The notes under the pieces were generated by a model. It was not told where the DNA came from and searched no databases. It saw only the letters and a program-made list of their open reading frames with translations. Source: Perognathus longimembris pacificus (lineage: Eukaryota; Chordata; Mammalia; Rodentia; Heteromyidae). From it: a stretch of DNA of 64,000 nt. The stretch lies in contig NC_063171.1 of NCBI RefSeq assembly GCF_023159225.1, forward strand, positions 41,262,647-41,326,646. The letters are read 5' to 3'. The translations under genes were made by a program, and so were the position numbers. Below are positions 31,993 to 42,893 of the stretch, piece after piece (position 1 is the stretch's first letter; every line of letters begins with the position of its first letter).

Positions 31993-32218
31993 AGACTGAA
32001 GTCTGAAGACAACCAGCCATGCAAAGATCCTGAGGGGAAAATATTTTAGGCTGTAAGACTAGAATGAGCCTGGCATAGATGAAGGAGTCAAAGTCAAGAT
32101 TTGGGAGCCAAGGGGATGATCTTATTGAGGTACAATGAAAGCAAACAGACACCAGGGTAAGTCCTAGAGAGGTGAATAGAATAATAATACATTGCTTGTA
32201 GTTCAAAATCCAGACCCA

Positions 32219-32645
32219 AGGGGCTGGGAATGTGGGTTAGTGCTAGAGTGCTTGCCTAGCATGCATGAAGCCCTGGGTTCAATTCCTCAGCACCACATAA
32301 ACAGAAAAAGCCAGAAGTAGGGGGCTGGGAATATGGCCTAGTGGCAAGAGCGCTTGCCTCCTACACATGAAGCTCTCGGTTCGATTCCCCAGCACCACAT
32401 ATATGGAAAACGGCCAGGAGGGGCGCTGTGGCTCAGGTGGCAGAGTGCTAGCCTTGAGCGGGAAGAAGCCAGGAATGGTGCTCAGGCCCTGAGTCCAAGG
32501 CCCGGGACTGGCCAATTTAAAAAAAAGAAAGAAAAGAAAAGAAAAAGCCAGAAGTGGCACTGTGGCTCAAGTGGTAGAGTGCTAGCCTGAGTTAAGGCCC
32601 CAGGACTGGCAAAAATAAATAAATAAATAAATAAATAAAAATAAA
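32219..32645 (+). mobile_element. IDL-Geo SINE split by another IDL-Geo
   Basis: Outer copy with an AAAT-repeat tail, inner copy at 32320-32536. Junction repeat AAAAAGCCAGAAGT. Confidence 0.88.
32320..32536 (+). mobile_element. IDL-Geo-type SINE (nested)
   Basis: Carries GAGCGGGAAG in the right half. Confidence 0.9.
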
Positions 32646-32659
32646 AAAATCCAGACCCA

Positions 32660-32864
32660 TGGGGCTGGGGATATGGCCTAGTGGCAAGAGAGCTTGCCTC
32701 GTATACATGAGGCCCTGGGTTCAATTCCCCAGCACCACATATACAGAAAATGGCCAGAAGTGGCACTGTGGCTCAAGTGGCAGAGTGCTAGCCTTGAGCA
32801 AAAGGAAGCCAGGGACAGTGCTCAGGCCCTGAGTCCAAGGCCCAGGACTGGCAAAAAAAAAAAA
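32660..32864 (+). mobile_element. IDL-Geo-type SINE
   Basis: Same target as the SINE before it; AAAATCCAGACCCA occurs three times (32205, 32646, 32865). Confidence 0.93.
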
Positions 32865-32949
32865 AAAATCCAGACCCATGCAAAATAAGGTAGAAAGAAA
32901 AAGACTTTCATAACTTTTGTCAGAATAATTCATGGTAATTGAACAACTC

Positions 32950-33150
32950 TGTGTGTGTGTGTATGTGTGTGTGTGTGTGTGTGTCCTTGTGCTCATGCTT
33001 AGCTAGTGCTCTACCCCTGAGCCACGTTTATATTTCTGGCTTTTTGCTAGTTAATTGGACATAAGATTCCCATGGATTTGTCTGAACTATAATCCTCAAA
33101 TCTCAGTTTCCTGTGTAGTTAGGATTGTAGGCATGAGCCATCAGCGCCTG
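32950..33150 (-). mobile_element. (TG)n and partial Alu-like/Geo SINE
   Basis: GT tract 32950-32984, then an antisense SINE lacking part of the Geo half. Confidence 0.72.
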
Positions 33151-33245
33151 ACTATATTGAGTAACTTAAAGGACAGGAGAGTTGTGTCAGGGAGGAAAAA
33201 ATTTGGAAGGAATTAAGGTAAAAGGTGTGAGAATAGATGAAAGGA

Positions 33246-33325
33246 ATTGAGGCTTAGGGATATAGCTCAGTGGTAGAGTGCTTGCCTAGCACGCACAAGG
33301 CCCTATGTTAGATACCTAGGACTGG
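33246..33325 (+). mobile_element. ID-like monomer SINE
   Basis: tRNA-Ala-like TATAGCTCAGTGGTAGAGTG without a Geo half; flanked by GAATTGAG. Confidence 0.75.
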
Positions 33326-33338
33326 GGAAGAATAGAAT

Positions 33339-33510
33339 TGAGCTGGCCACGGTGATACATACTTGTAGTCCCAGCAACTGTAGAGGCTGAAGCCAGGAGA
33401 CCCCTTGAATCCAGGAACTAGGACTTGAAAAGTTGTGACTGAGAAAAGAGAAACATGAATATAGAAGACTAGAGGTATGCCTCATGTGATAGAGCACTTG
33501 CCTAGCAAAA
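33339..33510 (+). mobile_element. B1-like and ID-like fragments
   Basis: 7SL-like to about 33435, then an ID scrap (GATAGAGCACTTGCCTAGC). Confidence 0.6.
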
Positions 33511-33511
33511 A

Positions 33512-33968
33512 ACAAAGCTGGGCACCAGTGGCTCACGCCTGTAATCCTGGCTACTCAGGAGGCTAAGATCTGAGGATCACAGAAGCCAGACCTGCAGGAA
33601 AGTCCATGAAACTCTTATCTCCAATTAACCACCTAAAAACCTTTTGAACTGTAGCTTAAAATGGTAAAGTACTAGCCTTGAGCACAAAAACTCAAGGACA
33701 GTGTCTAGGCCCTGAGTTCAAGCCCCAGGGACAGCACAAAAAAGAAAAACCCAGGCCCTGATGGCTCACATCTGTAATCCAAGCTACTCATGAGACTGAA
33801 ATCTAAGGATCACCTGGCCAAAGCCAATGAGGGCAGGAAAGTACCTGAGGGACTTATCTCCAATAAACAACTCAGAAAAAGCCAGAAGTGGGGCTGTGGC
33901 TCAAAGAGAATCAGGGACCAAGCCCTGGTCCTGATTCAAACCCCAGAAACAACAACAACAAAAAAGGA
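33512..33968 (+). mobile_element. Two Alu-like/Geo SINEs, head to tail
   Basis: 33512-33745 and 33750-33968. Confidence 0.8.
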
Positions 33969-34260
33969 GAAAAGTAACAGAAAATATGGTCATCGCTAAC
34001 TAAGTACACTGATAAACTGTGCTTTCTCACTCGTATGCATTTTGATGCTAGTGATGTATCTTTAGAAAAGATTATGGGAGAATACAGTCAAGATTTCATT
34101 GCAGATACCACAAAATTAGGAAAAGTAAGGGAAGGGGTGAGTCAAAGGGGGGATGAGAGTGTTGGAGGGGGTGATACTGATCAAGGTACATTATAGTCAT
34201 AAACTGCTTTGTTAAATGGCACCTCCTTTGTACAACTACTTAACGGTAATAAAGAAAGAA
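33969..34260 (+). mobile_element. LINE-like 3' tail (tentative)
   Basis: CTGCTTTGTTAAATGGCACC then GTACAACTACTTAACGGTAA and AATAAAGA; resembles rodent L1 3' ends. Confidence 0.45.
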
Positions 34261-34589
34261 AAGCAAGGTTACTTTGAATAATGTTTGCTAAAGGTCAAGA
34301 TAAATGTTTCTTAATACCAATGTGGTCTATATTTCAGAGACTTAAGTTGCCAACGCTCAACTTTCCCAGACGACTTCGAATGCGAGATGCCAGGCTCACT
34401 GTCCCATGACCATTATTTACCAAATGGCTTTTTTTTTTCTTTCAACCCACACGAAGAGTGTTTAAGTCCCCATCTCTCGCCTGAGCTGTCTGATCAAAAC
34501 AGAAAAAAAAAAAAGTCACATACCAGGAGTCCTCCAAACGAAACCCCTTCCGACTGAAGAACCGGAGTAGGGAAGAGGGGGTACCGGGA
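34261..34589. other. Unique DNA upstream of RAB13 CpG island
   Basis: No gene or repeat recognised. Confidence 0.5.
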
Positions 34590-34954
34590 AGAGGAAGAGG
34601 GATGTGTGTAGTTTTGGGGGGGTGTCGCGGGCGGGGCGGGGGGGCGGGCACCCGCAGGCTGATTCCTGACTTGTGTAATTCCCGCTGTGCCCCACCAGGG
34701 GGCAGACGCACCCAGCGCACCGCTGGCCACGCGCGGGCTCCCGCCCTTTTCAAAGGGGAGCTGCGGGCGTGGGAGCCGCAACGCGCCGGGTTCCGCCCGG
34801 ACCCACAGGGGCCCGGGACCCACGGCCCTTCCCCCCGAGCAAGGCCCTCGGCGAAGCCCAGCGGCTGGCGTTGGTTACGTTCCGGTGCCATCCCCAGCCT
34901 CCACCCTCACAGTCCAAGTTCCCTTCCCCGGCCTCCCCGCCTCGCCCTCGGCTT

Positions 34955-35030
34955 CCCGGCCACCCCGGCCACCCCGGCCACCCCGGCCACCCCGGCCACC
35001 CCGGCCTCCCCGGCCTCCCCAGCCTCCCCA
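34955..35030 (+). repeat. CpG-island minisatellite, 9-bp unit
   Basis: About five perfect GGCCACCCC-type units are followed by diverging CGGCCTCCC and CAGCCTCCC units. In the frame of RAB13 it would read as repeats of Pro-Ala-Thr, but it is probably untranslated. Confidence 0.85.
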
Positions 35031-35258
35031 GCCCGGCGTCGGCGGGGCCGGAGCGCGCGGCCCCGGGCCGGCCCGGCCTCCCCGCCTTGCCAGCGGAGGG
35101 GCGGAGTCGGCGCGAGCGGCCGCCTCTCTTCTTTCCCGGAGCCTGGGCGGAGAGGGAGGAAAACTTCTTCCTGGCCTGGGCTCGGGGCCCCGCTCGGTCC
35201 GCCAGCGCTCCAGCCCCTCCTCCGAGCCGGGCCGGGCCCTTCCCCTCCCCGGTCCGCC

Positions 35259-35382
35259 ATGGCCAAAGCCTACGACCACCTCTTTAAGCTGCTGCTGATT
35301 GGGGACTCGGGGGTGGGCAAGACGTGTCTCATTATCCGCTTCGCCGAGGACAACTTCAACAGCACCTACATCTCCACCATCG
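35259..35382 (+). CDS. RAB13: RAB13 coding exon 1
   Basis: 124 bp, [18 protein letters not shown] through the P-loop to STI, ending one base into Gly42. Donor GTGAGG. Confidence 0.97.
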
Positions 35383-35955
35383 GTGAGGCCGCCGACCCCC
35401 GCGCCCCCGGCCTGCCTCGGGGACCCGGCGGGGAGCCACACTTCCAGCGGCGCGGACCACCCCCCGCCCCCGGCTGTCCTCTGACCTCTCCTCTACCTCT
35501 GCACCTAGAACCCTCCATCTGCTCCCCACTGTTCCTGACCTCAGCCCCTCCCCCCCCATTCCGCCTGCCGGCTCTTTCTGCTCCCCAGCTTTCGACTTGC
35601 TCCTCTCCTCCCTCACCTTCACATCTCCTTCCCCGTTTCCCTCCCGGCCACAGGGTCTTGGGGAGATTGGGGGGTGGCCATTTGACTGGGGTCATGAACA
35701 TGCATTGGCTTGTCCAGAAAGATGGGAATGAGGGGACTTCTGGGGTCTCTGAATCATCCTTCTGGTGACTCATCCTTCTCTCTGGATCCCCCAGCAGGCT
35801 CAGAGGGGGTTCCGAAGTGTTTCTCCTTAGTATTATGGCTCCTCTCTTCCCCTCATCCTTCCTCATCCCCTTTGGCCTGGGACAGTCTCGAGATCGTTCT
35901 GGTTACAAAGAGAGAGGAAATCTTCCCCTCTCTCCTAACTCAGACTCAGACGGAA

Positions 35956-35995
<40 letters not shown>

Positions 35996-38900
35996 TCTGG
36001 GGCTCGAACTCTGATCCTGGGCACTGTCCCTGAGTTTTTGTGCCCAAGGCTAGTGTTCTACCACTTATTGAAACACAGAGCTACTTCCAACTTTTTGGAG
36101 TTAATTGAAGATAAGGGTTTTAGGGACTTTCCTGCCTGGTCTACTTTGAACCCTGATCCTCAGATCTCAGCCTCCTGAGTAGCTAGGGATTAGAAGCACA
36201 CGCCACAGGCACTTTTCCCTTACTCATTACCCCATAATGCCGGGAGGGTAGTGAGTACCAACGGTTCTGTGAAAACAGAAGGGAAGAGGAATAGGAATGT
36301 GAGAATAATATTTGGGAGGAGACAAGAGGCTGAAGCCTAAGAATTGTTCCTTGCAGAATTTATACCTGGTGTTGGGGGGAGGGGTACATACTATCTAAAT
36401 AAAAACATTATGCTTGGGCTGGGAATGTGGCTTAGTGGTAGAGTGCTTGCCTAGCATGCACAAAGCCCTCCAGGCTCTATTCCATAGCACCACATAAACA
36501 GAAAAAGCCAGAAGTGGTGCTGTGGCTCAAGTGGTAGAGTGCTATCCTGGAGGGAAAAAAAAGTCAAGGACTGCTTAGGTTCTGAGTTCAAGCCCTAGGA
36601 CTGGCAAAAGAAAACAAAACATTATGCTTGCTATACAAATACAGCTTTGAGAAGAAGCCTCCTAAATGTATACTTCCAACCAGATTGCTCCCCAAGCAAC
36701 AGCCCTAGAAAGTTGTTGGCTCTGCCTCTGGTCTCTCCAGCCATGTGTGCGCGCGCACACACACGCACCTGGACTTCAGTGCACACCTCTCATCCCTAGG
36801 AATTGATTTCAAGATCCGCACTGTGGATATAGAGGGGAAGAAGATCAAACTTCAAGTCTGGTGAGTGCATGACCCCCTCCCCAGGTCCCACACACACCTA
36901 GCCAGCCTCCCCCATTTGCCTCTGACAACCCTTTGTTTCTGTTTTGTTCCACTTGTCCCGCTTTCCCTGTGACCTCTTTCCACCACCATTCTTCATTTAT
37001 TTGTCTTGCTTACTCAGCTGTCCTTCCACCTCTTTTCCTGTTCTCCCAGCCATTTTCAGCTGATTTGTAACTGTTGCTTCCCTCCCAGTCAGAGCATTCT
37101 GAGCCTGAAAACAAGTGTCTGTTGAGCTACAGTGTAGAAACAGGGCTAGAAGCAGGATTAAGATTTGACTCCAGGGGCTGGGAATGTGGCTTAGTGGGAG
37201 AGTGCTCACCTAGCATGCATGAAGCCCTGGGTTTGATTCCTCACTACCACATATATAGAAAAAGCCAGGAGTGGCACTGTGCCTCAAGTGGTAAAGTGCT
37301 AGCAAAAGAGGCTCAGGGACAGTGCCCAGGCTCTGAGTTCAAGCCCCAGCACTGAGGAAAAAAGAAAAAAAAAAAAAAGGTTTGGCTCCAATACCAGTGC
37401 TGTCTCTATATTATGGAATGATTAGAAGGCCAGGTATAGAAAGTTTGACTAAACCATCATAAGGACGTTGGAGACTCTGAAGATGTTCAAGGCTTTAGTG
37501 GAGGAATTCTATGATAGATAAGAGCAGATGGGGGTTCAGATCTAGATTTTGTTATTTACCTTCCAACTGATTTACAGTAATTATGCCCTCTCCACATTTC
37601 TTCCCTTACTGGTAAAATGGAATATAAAACATGACTTGCTAGCTAGCATAGGGTGAGTTCCGGACAAAATGATACATATACATTAAAATGATACTTTCGA
37701 GTGTGCTTGGTGTGTAAGCACTCAATGAGTAAACAAAAGACATCCTGTTTCTTGGGCCTTTACCATCTCCCAATAGCAACCCAACTGTCTTTCATCCTCT
37801 TCCTCCTTTACCATTTCCTGATTCTGATCCTTTCAACCTCACTACGTGTGAAAGCCAAAGTTGGTAGTGTTGTGCCAAGTCACGAGCCCACCACCAAGAA
37901 GACCACCAAGACTCAGACATTCCGAAATGCAATAGCAAGGCAAGGCTTTATTCAAGCGGGGCCGCGGCCCGGGCCTTGTCCTACCCACCGACACAGCAGA
38001 GGTTAGGAGGCAGCCCCGAGCTACGATTACACAGAGCTTATAAAGGCAAAAAACAAAGTTACAACAATCAGGTGTTCAAGCAAGCAAGATTAGGACACAG
38101 GTAAAAATCTGATTGGCTCAGGGTTTGAGGCATTCTAGGGGTGGTCAGAGTTAAGCATTCCCAGCAGTTAGAGTTCTAGACCGACTGGGCCCTAATAAGC
38201 TTGTCCTGGGTCTGCTCACAGGGCCTGCTTATCTCAGGTTCACGTGGTAAAGTGGGGTTCACGTGGCAAAGTGGGGCCTGACTTCAAAGTCTGGCACTTC
38301 AGTAGGTAAGGAGTTCTATTCTTGGAGAGACCCCTTTCCCCTATCCCATCCCATGAAAACGTCTTCTTCAGGGACACAGCCGGCCAGGAGCGATTCAAGA
38401 CGATAACTACTGCCTATTACCGTGGAGCTATGGTATGAAGTGTGGCTCTAGACAAGGGCTGAGGGCATGGGAAAATAGAATAAGTTTTTGTTTTGTTTTT
38501 TTGCCAGTCCTGGGGCTTGAGCTCAGGGCCTGGGTACTGTCCTTGAGCTTTGGTGCTCAAGGCTAGTGCTCTGCCACTTGAGTCACAGCTCCACTTCTGG
38601 CTTTCTGATACTTTATTAGAGATAAGTGTCTCACAGACTTTCCTGCCTGGGGTGGATTCGTACTATGATCCTCAGATCTCAGTCTCCTGAGTAGCTAGGT
38701 TTACAGGTGTGAGCACCAGTGTCTGGCTTAGAATTCCTTTTATGAGTACAAAAGGGTCAAGGGTCGGGGCAGGTAAAAATGAGGGAGGCACAGTATGGGT
38801 TGCAGAGAGTACACGTAGCCTATGTTTAGCCTTGTGGATGGACTAGCTGGGTCACTTAGAGGGTAGTGAGAAACCTTAATAGGACTGTGGTCTAAGGTGA

Positions 38901-39743
38901 ACTTCCCTCTCCCCCAGGGCATTATCCTAGTATATGACATCACAGATGAGAAATCCTTTGAGAATATCCAGAACTGGATGAAAAGCATCAAAGAGGTGAG
39001 GACCCTCCAGGAGAGATGGAGGAAGGAGGCCTCGGAGAACTAGGGCAGGATTCAATTTTTGTCTTACCCTTTTGCTCCCAGAATGCCTCTGTGGGGGTGG
39101 AGCGCCTCCTGCTGGGGAACAAGTGTGACATGGAGGCCAAGAGGAAAGTACAGAAGGAGCAGGCTAACAAGGTGAGGGTCCTGCGGGAGCAGCCGCATCA
39201 TGGCTGGGCTGGGAGCATCCACGTGAGGTCCGGTGGGAGAGGGCTTTGCCGCTGCCCTTAGCCAGTGCTGTCCTTCCCACTTCACTCCCTGCAGTTGGCC
39301 CGAGAACATGGAATCCGATTTTTTGAAACAAGTGCCAAATCCAGCGTGAATGTGGATGAGGTAAGACTTCCCCTCCTTCCCACCCGCCAAGAGGTGGAGT
39401 ATGCACAGAGGTCTATCTACTTCGCCCCTCCATGTTGAACAATCTCTCTTTTAGGCTTTTCGTTCCCTGGCCCGGGACATCTTGCTCAAGTCAGGTGGCC
39501 GGAGATTGGTGAGTTGCTTGTGCTAAGCGGGGATACCTCAAACAGGAGTAAAAACAGAGGGGGGACATCTGAGTTAAGGTTTCGCTTCTGGGTGGGTCAA
39601 CTTCAGCTTGTAGCCTCCTTCCCCAAGGAGCCCTTCACACCCTAACCTACCCTTTTTGCCCCCAGGGAAACAACAACAAGCCCTCCAACCCAGACCTGAA
39701 AATGTGTGACAAGAAGAACGCCAGCAAGTGCTCCCTAGGCTGA
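35259..39743 (+). CDS. RAB13: Ras-related GTPase Rab13
   Basis: RAB13, a Rab8/10-related small GTPase. The family member moves membrane proteins from the recycling endosome/TGN to tight junctions and acts in cell migration. Eight coding exons (35259-35382, 36800-36860, 38372-38432, 38918-38995, 39082-39171, 39295-39360, 39455-39508, 39666-39743) give 203 residues, equal to human. Visible motifs are the P-loop GDSGVGKT (15-22), switch I around [18 protein letters not shown] (63-70), NKCD (121-124), ETSAK (149-153) and the prenylation box CSLG (200-203). The ATG sits in a strong Kozak context (GCCATGG). The reading frame is open for 219 codons upstream of the ATG inside the CpG island, which I take as chance. 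Confidence 0.98.
35483..35956. other. RAB13 intron 1, unique part
   Basis: Pyrimidine-rich intron DNA with no repeat until the GT tract. Confidence 0.6.
35957..36213 (-). mobile_element. (GT)n plus antisense Alu-like/Geo SINE
   Basis: About 18 GT units at 35957-35993 followed by the SINE 35994-36213. Confidence 0.82.
36417..36615 (+). mobile_element. IDL-Geo-type SINE
   Basis: Flanked by ACATTATGCTTG, in RAB13 intron 1. Confidence 0.9.
36800..36860 (+). CDS. RAB13: RAB13 coding exon 2
   Basis: 61 bp, [19 protein letters not shown], splitting the Trp62 codon. Donor GTGAGT. Confidence 0.97.
37174..37378 (+). mobile_element. IDL-Geo-type SINE
   Basis: RAB13 intron 2; near-repeats AGATTTGACTCCA and GGTTTGGCTCCA flank it. 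Confidence 0.88.
37525..37735 (+). mobile_element. MIR-like ancient SINE
   Basis: GGTTCAGATCTAGATTTTG, then TTACTGGTAAAATGGA, then TAAGCACTCAATGAG follow the MIR order; strongly diverged. Confidence 0.55.
37868..38301 (-). mobile_element. Solo ERV LTR in RAB13 intron 2
   Basis: About 434 bp with TGTTGTGCCA at the left and, inverted, TGAAGTGCCA at the right, TG..CA ends, and a GTAG 4-bp target duplication on both sides. Antisense AATAAAG near 37946. Four-bp duplications fit class I (gammaretrovirus-like) ERVs. No internal viral genes. Confidence 0.82.
38372..38432 (+). CDS. RAB13: RAB13 coding exon 3
   Basis: 61 bp encoding [20 protein letters not shown], the switch II region. A solo LTR ends 70 bp before it. 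Confidence 0.97.
38485..38730 (-). mobile_element. Alu-like/Geo SINE
   Basis: Complete antisense copy in RAB13 intron 3. Confidence 0.82.
38918..38995 (+). CDS. RAB13: RAB13 coding exon 4
   Basis: 78 bp, in phase: [20 protein letters not shown] to IKE. Confidence 0.97.
39082..39171 (+). CDS. RAB13: RAB13 coding exon 5
   Basis: 90 bp, [20 protein letters not shown] to EQANK, carrying the guanine-specificity NKCD. Confidence 0.97.
39295..39360 (+). CDS. RAB13: RAB13 coding exon 6
   Basis: 66 bp, [24 protein letters not shown] segment with the ETSAK loop, ending NVDE. Confidence 0.96.
39455..39508 (+). CDS. RAB13: RAB13 coding exon 7
   Basis: 54 bp, [18 protein letters not shown]. Confidence 0.96.
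39666..39743 (+). CDS. RAB13: RAB13 coding exon 8
   Basis: 78 bp encoding the hypervariable tail and the geranylgeranylation box CSLG, then TGA at 39741-39743. Confidence 0.97.
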   Translation, partial: GNNNKPSNPDLKMCDKKNASKCSLG

Positions 39744-40205
39744 AGTCATTTCCTTGCCTCCCACCCTGAGCCCACAGGCTCAGCCCCGGGGAAGCAGGGC
39801 TGAGGTGGGGCTGCAGGGCTGTGGTGGGGCTGCACGGGAGGGAAATGTTAGTGGAACTCGGATGGATAGATCAGTAGGTGGTATGGAGAGTGAGAAAAAA
39901 AATGGAAAGGGGGGGAAAAAAGGAAAGCGGGGGCAGAAAGATGGAAGGGAAAGGATAAAGTGAAAGAAGGTGGAGACAAGGAGATGAGAGGGAGGAAATT
40001 TGGGCCCAAGTCTTGGACGCTTCCCTGTTTTTGTTTTTTTTTTTGGTGGGGGGGGAGAAGTGTCAAACATTAATGTAATATATTGATTTATTGTGTTACT
40101 AGATTCAGATGTTAGGTTGAGAGAGGCTGGCTCAGCACCAGTCTCTGAAGGTTTGTCACTTCGCATGGTCTTTCTTAGTATTAAAGACCACTATTTGCAC
40201 AAATG
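39744..40205 (+). terminator. RAB13: RAB13 3' UTR and poly(A) signal
   Basis: A G/A-rich 3' UTR ends with ATTAAA at 40180-40185. Cleavage is expected near 40200-40205. Confidence 0.8.
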
Positions 40206-40697
40206 TCCTGTCTGGATCACTTTCATGATTGTCAGAATTGTTCTACATTTAAACCAATTCTTGTTACTCCGAAGTGGCTGGTCTACCTGAGGCTGGGAAC
40301 CAGGCAAAGAGTGGGAGGCCCACAAGGACACGTGACCTGGACACGAGGACATCCTCTTTCCACAATGGGGCCGGAGGACCACAGTGTGCAGATAGCCTTG
40401 CCCTAGGCACAGGACATTCCCAGAGACAAGGGCCTGAGTGGAGCCTTCCGAAGCAGTAGGACCTAATATGGCATGTCCAGTGAGGTGTGCAGAGTCCACT
40501 GAGATATTTGTAGGCACCAGTGTTACTCATAGATGGGAGAAAATGAGACACAGGAGAGATTCATTTATCCATGATTAAAGGAGTACCTACTCTATATCTC
40601 ACACTATTCAGTAAACAGAGTTTGGGGCTGGTACTTACAAGCAGAGGAATAAGCAAATTTTAATATAAGCACCTCTTGTGAAAACTATCACCATCCA
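40206..40697. other. Unique intergenic DNA after RAB13
   Basis: No gene or clear repeat. Confidence 0.5.
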
Positions 40698-40918
40698 GCC
40701 AGGCATGGTAGCTCACGCCTGTAATCCTAGCAACTCAGGAAGCTGAGATCTGAGGATCAGGGTTTGAAGCCAGGCAGGGCAGGAAAGTCCAGGAAACTTA
40801 TCTCTAATCAACAAGAACCAGAAGTGGAGCTGTGTCTCAACTAGTAGAGTACTAGTGCTTTTTTGCTCAAGGACAACTCAGGCCCTAGTTTAAGCCTCAG
40901 GACCACAAGAAATAAAAC
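40698..40918 (+). mobile_element. Alu-like/Geo SINE
   Basis: Complete copy. Confidence 0.82.
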
Positions 40919-40925
40919 AACTATT

Positions 40926-41380
40926 GGGCTGGGAATATGGCCTAGTGGTAAAGTGCTTGCCTATCATGCACGAAGCCCTGGGTTCGATTCCTCAGCACCA
41001 CATACATAGAAAAAGCTGGAAGTGGCCTGTAGCTCAAGTGGTAGAGTGCTAGCCTTGAGCAAAATGAAACTCAAGGACAATGCCCAAGCCAGGCCCTGAG
41101 TTCAAGCCCCAGGACCCGGCAAAAAAAAACAAAAACAAACTATTGACGTGCTAAAGAATACCAATCAAAAAATTCAAGCTTGGGGCTTGGAATGTGGCTT
41201 AGTGGTAGAGTGCTTCTCTACCATGCATGAAACCCTGGGTTCAATTCTGCAGTACCACATAAACAGAAAAGGCTAGACGTGGTGGCTCAAGTGGTAGAGT
41301 GCTAGCCTTTAGCAAAAGATGCTTAGGGACAGTGCCCAGGCCCTGAGTTCAAGCCCCAGGACTGCCAAAAAAAATTTAAG
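40926..41380 (+). mobile_element. Two IDL-Geo SINEs, head to tail
   Basis: 40926-41141 and about 41180-41375. Confidence 0.85.
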
Positions 41381-41399
41381 CTCAACAAACTGCCCCTTT

Positions 41400-41835
41400 A
41401 GGGCTGGGAATGTGGCTTAGTAGTAGAGTGCTTGCCTAGCATACATGAAGCACTGGGTTCATTTCCTCAGCACCACATAAACAGGAAAAGCTGGTAGAGT
41501 ACTAGCCTTGAGCAAAAAGAAGCCAAGGACAGTGCTAAGGTCCAAGACTGGCCAAAAAAAAAAAGGCCAGGTACAGTGCTCAGGCCCCGAGTTCAAGCCC
41601 CAATACTGGCAAAAACAAAAGAAAAAACCTGGGCTGGGAATACAGCCTAGTGGCAAGAGTGCTTGCCTTGTATACCCTGGGTTCGATTCCTTAGCACCAC
41701 ATATATAGAAAAAGCCGGAAGTGGCACTGTGGCTCAAGTGGTAGAGTGCTAGCCTTGAGCAAAAAGAAGCCAGGGACAGTGCTCAGGCCCTGGTTCAAGC
41801 CCCAGGACTGGCAAAAACAACAAAACTTGCCCTTT
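41400..41835 (+). mobile_element. Two IDL-Geo SINEs, first with duplicated 3' part
   Basis: 41400-41629 has two successive right-half ends (GACTGGCC then ACTGGC); the second SINE is at 41632-41825. Confidence 0.82.
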
Positions 41836-41837
41836 AT

Positions 41838-41965
41838 AATATATATATATATATGTATGTGTGTATATGTATATATATGGATATATGTACACATATGTAT
41901 ATATGTGAGATTTGTACAAGATATGTATGACATATATCACATATAAAAATCACTTACAAATTTTG
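41838..41965. repeat. (TA)/(TATG) low-complexity tract
   Basis: ATATAT and ATGTATATATGG arrays grown from a SINE tail. Confidence 0.85.
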
Positions 41966-41974
41966 TGTATGTGT

Positions 41975-42207
41975 GTGTGTGTATCTGCCGGTCCTGGGCC
42001 TTGACTTCAGGGTCTGGGTGCTGTCCTGAGCTTCTGATCGCAAGGCTAGTGTTCTGCCACTTGCACCATAGCTCCACTTCCACTCTGGTGGTTAATTGGA
42101 GAGGGGTGTACTGGACTTTTCAGCCTAGGCTGGCTCTGAACCTAGATCATTAGATCTTAGCTTCCTTGAGTAGCTAGGATTACAGGTGTGAGCCACTGGA
42201 GCCTGGC
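41975..42207 (-). mobile_element. Alu-like/Geo SINE
   Basis: Antisense, with a short GT tract at its left end. Confidence 0.8.
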
Positions 42208-42221
42208 ACACAATTTTCTTT

Positions 42222-42533
42222 CTAGTGGTACTAGAGTTTGAACTTGGGGATTCAGGATTGCTAAGACTGCACTCTACTTTTGGAGCCATGCCTTCAGCCT
42301 TTTTAGCTCTGGTTAATATTTTTCTTGTGCTGGTACTGGGGTTTCCACCGAGAGAGCTTGTGTGCTGTTTCCTTACCTTTTTTTGCTCAAGCCTGGCACT
42401 CTGCCACTTGAGCCACACCTCTAGTTCCGGTTTCTGGTTGTTTCATTGGAGCTAAGAGTCTCACAGACTTTTCTGTTCACACTGGCTTGTAACTGTGATC
42501 CTTAGGTCTCAACCTTCTGTGTAGCTAGGATTA
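42222..42533 (-). mobile_element. ID-like scrap and Alu-like/Geo SINE
   Basis: ID-like 42222-42306; antisense dimer 42322-42533. Confidence 0.68.
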
Positions 42534-42893
42534 CCCGAGGATGATAATAACCAGGAATGCTAGCAAGGCCGTTGCGTTTACTAACCATGAGAATCCAGAA
42601 GACCAAGAAGACAAGAGATTCCCAAGTTCACAGTGGAGTAAGGTACTGCATTGATCTGGGCTCAACGCCATTGCCTGAATTGTTTGCACTGCAAACAACA
42701 GCATTCACTTAACTCAAGGCACAAAAGTCACCCTATGGCTCCCTTAGGATATCAAGGGCCCAATGATTTTGAAGTCTTGTCCCTCTCATCTTCATGTCAG
42801 AGTTCAGTAGAGTTAGCCCTTAAGCTGTATCACTTGTAGCTGTATAGCCTGGAGATCAGCAGAAACAAACTTGCTTAAAATAGTAACAATGTG
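42534..42893. other. Unique intergenic DNA
   Basis: Nothing recognised. Confidence 0.5.

Larger units (their letters stand above)
34590..35480 (+). promoter_or_regulatory. RAB13: RAB13 CpG-island promoter and 5' UTR
   Basis: A very GC- and CpG-rich stretch ends inside intron 1 and surrounds the ATG. No TATA box is seen, so starts are probably dispersed between about 35100 and 35250. It holds a GGCCACCCC minisatellite. Confidence 0.8.

Noticed and set aside
34875..35441. Minus-strand 188-codon and other long ORFs over the RAB13 island
   Set aside because: GC-rich shadow frames opposite RAB13 exon 1; no domain or splice context.
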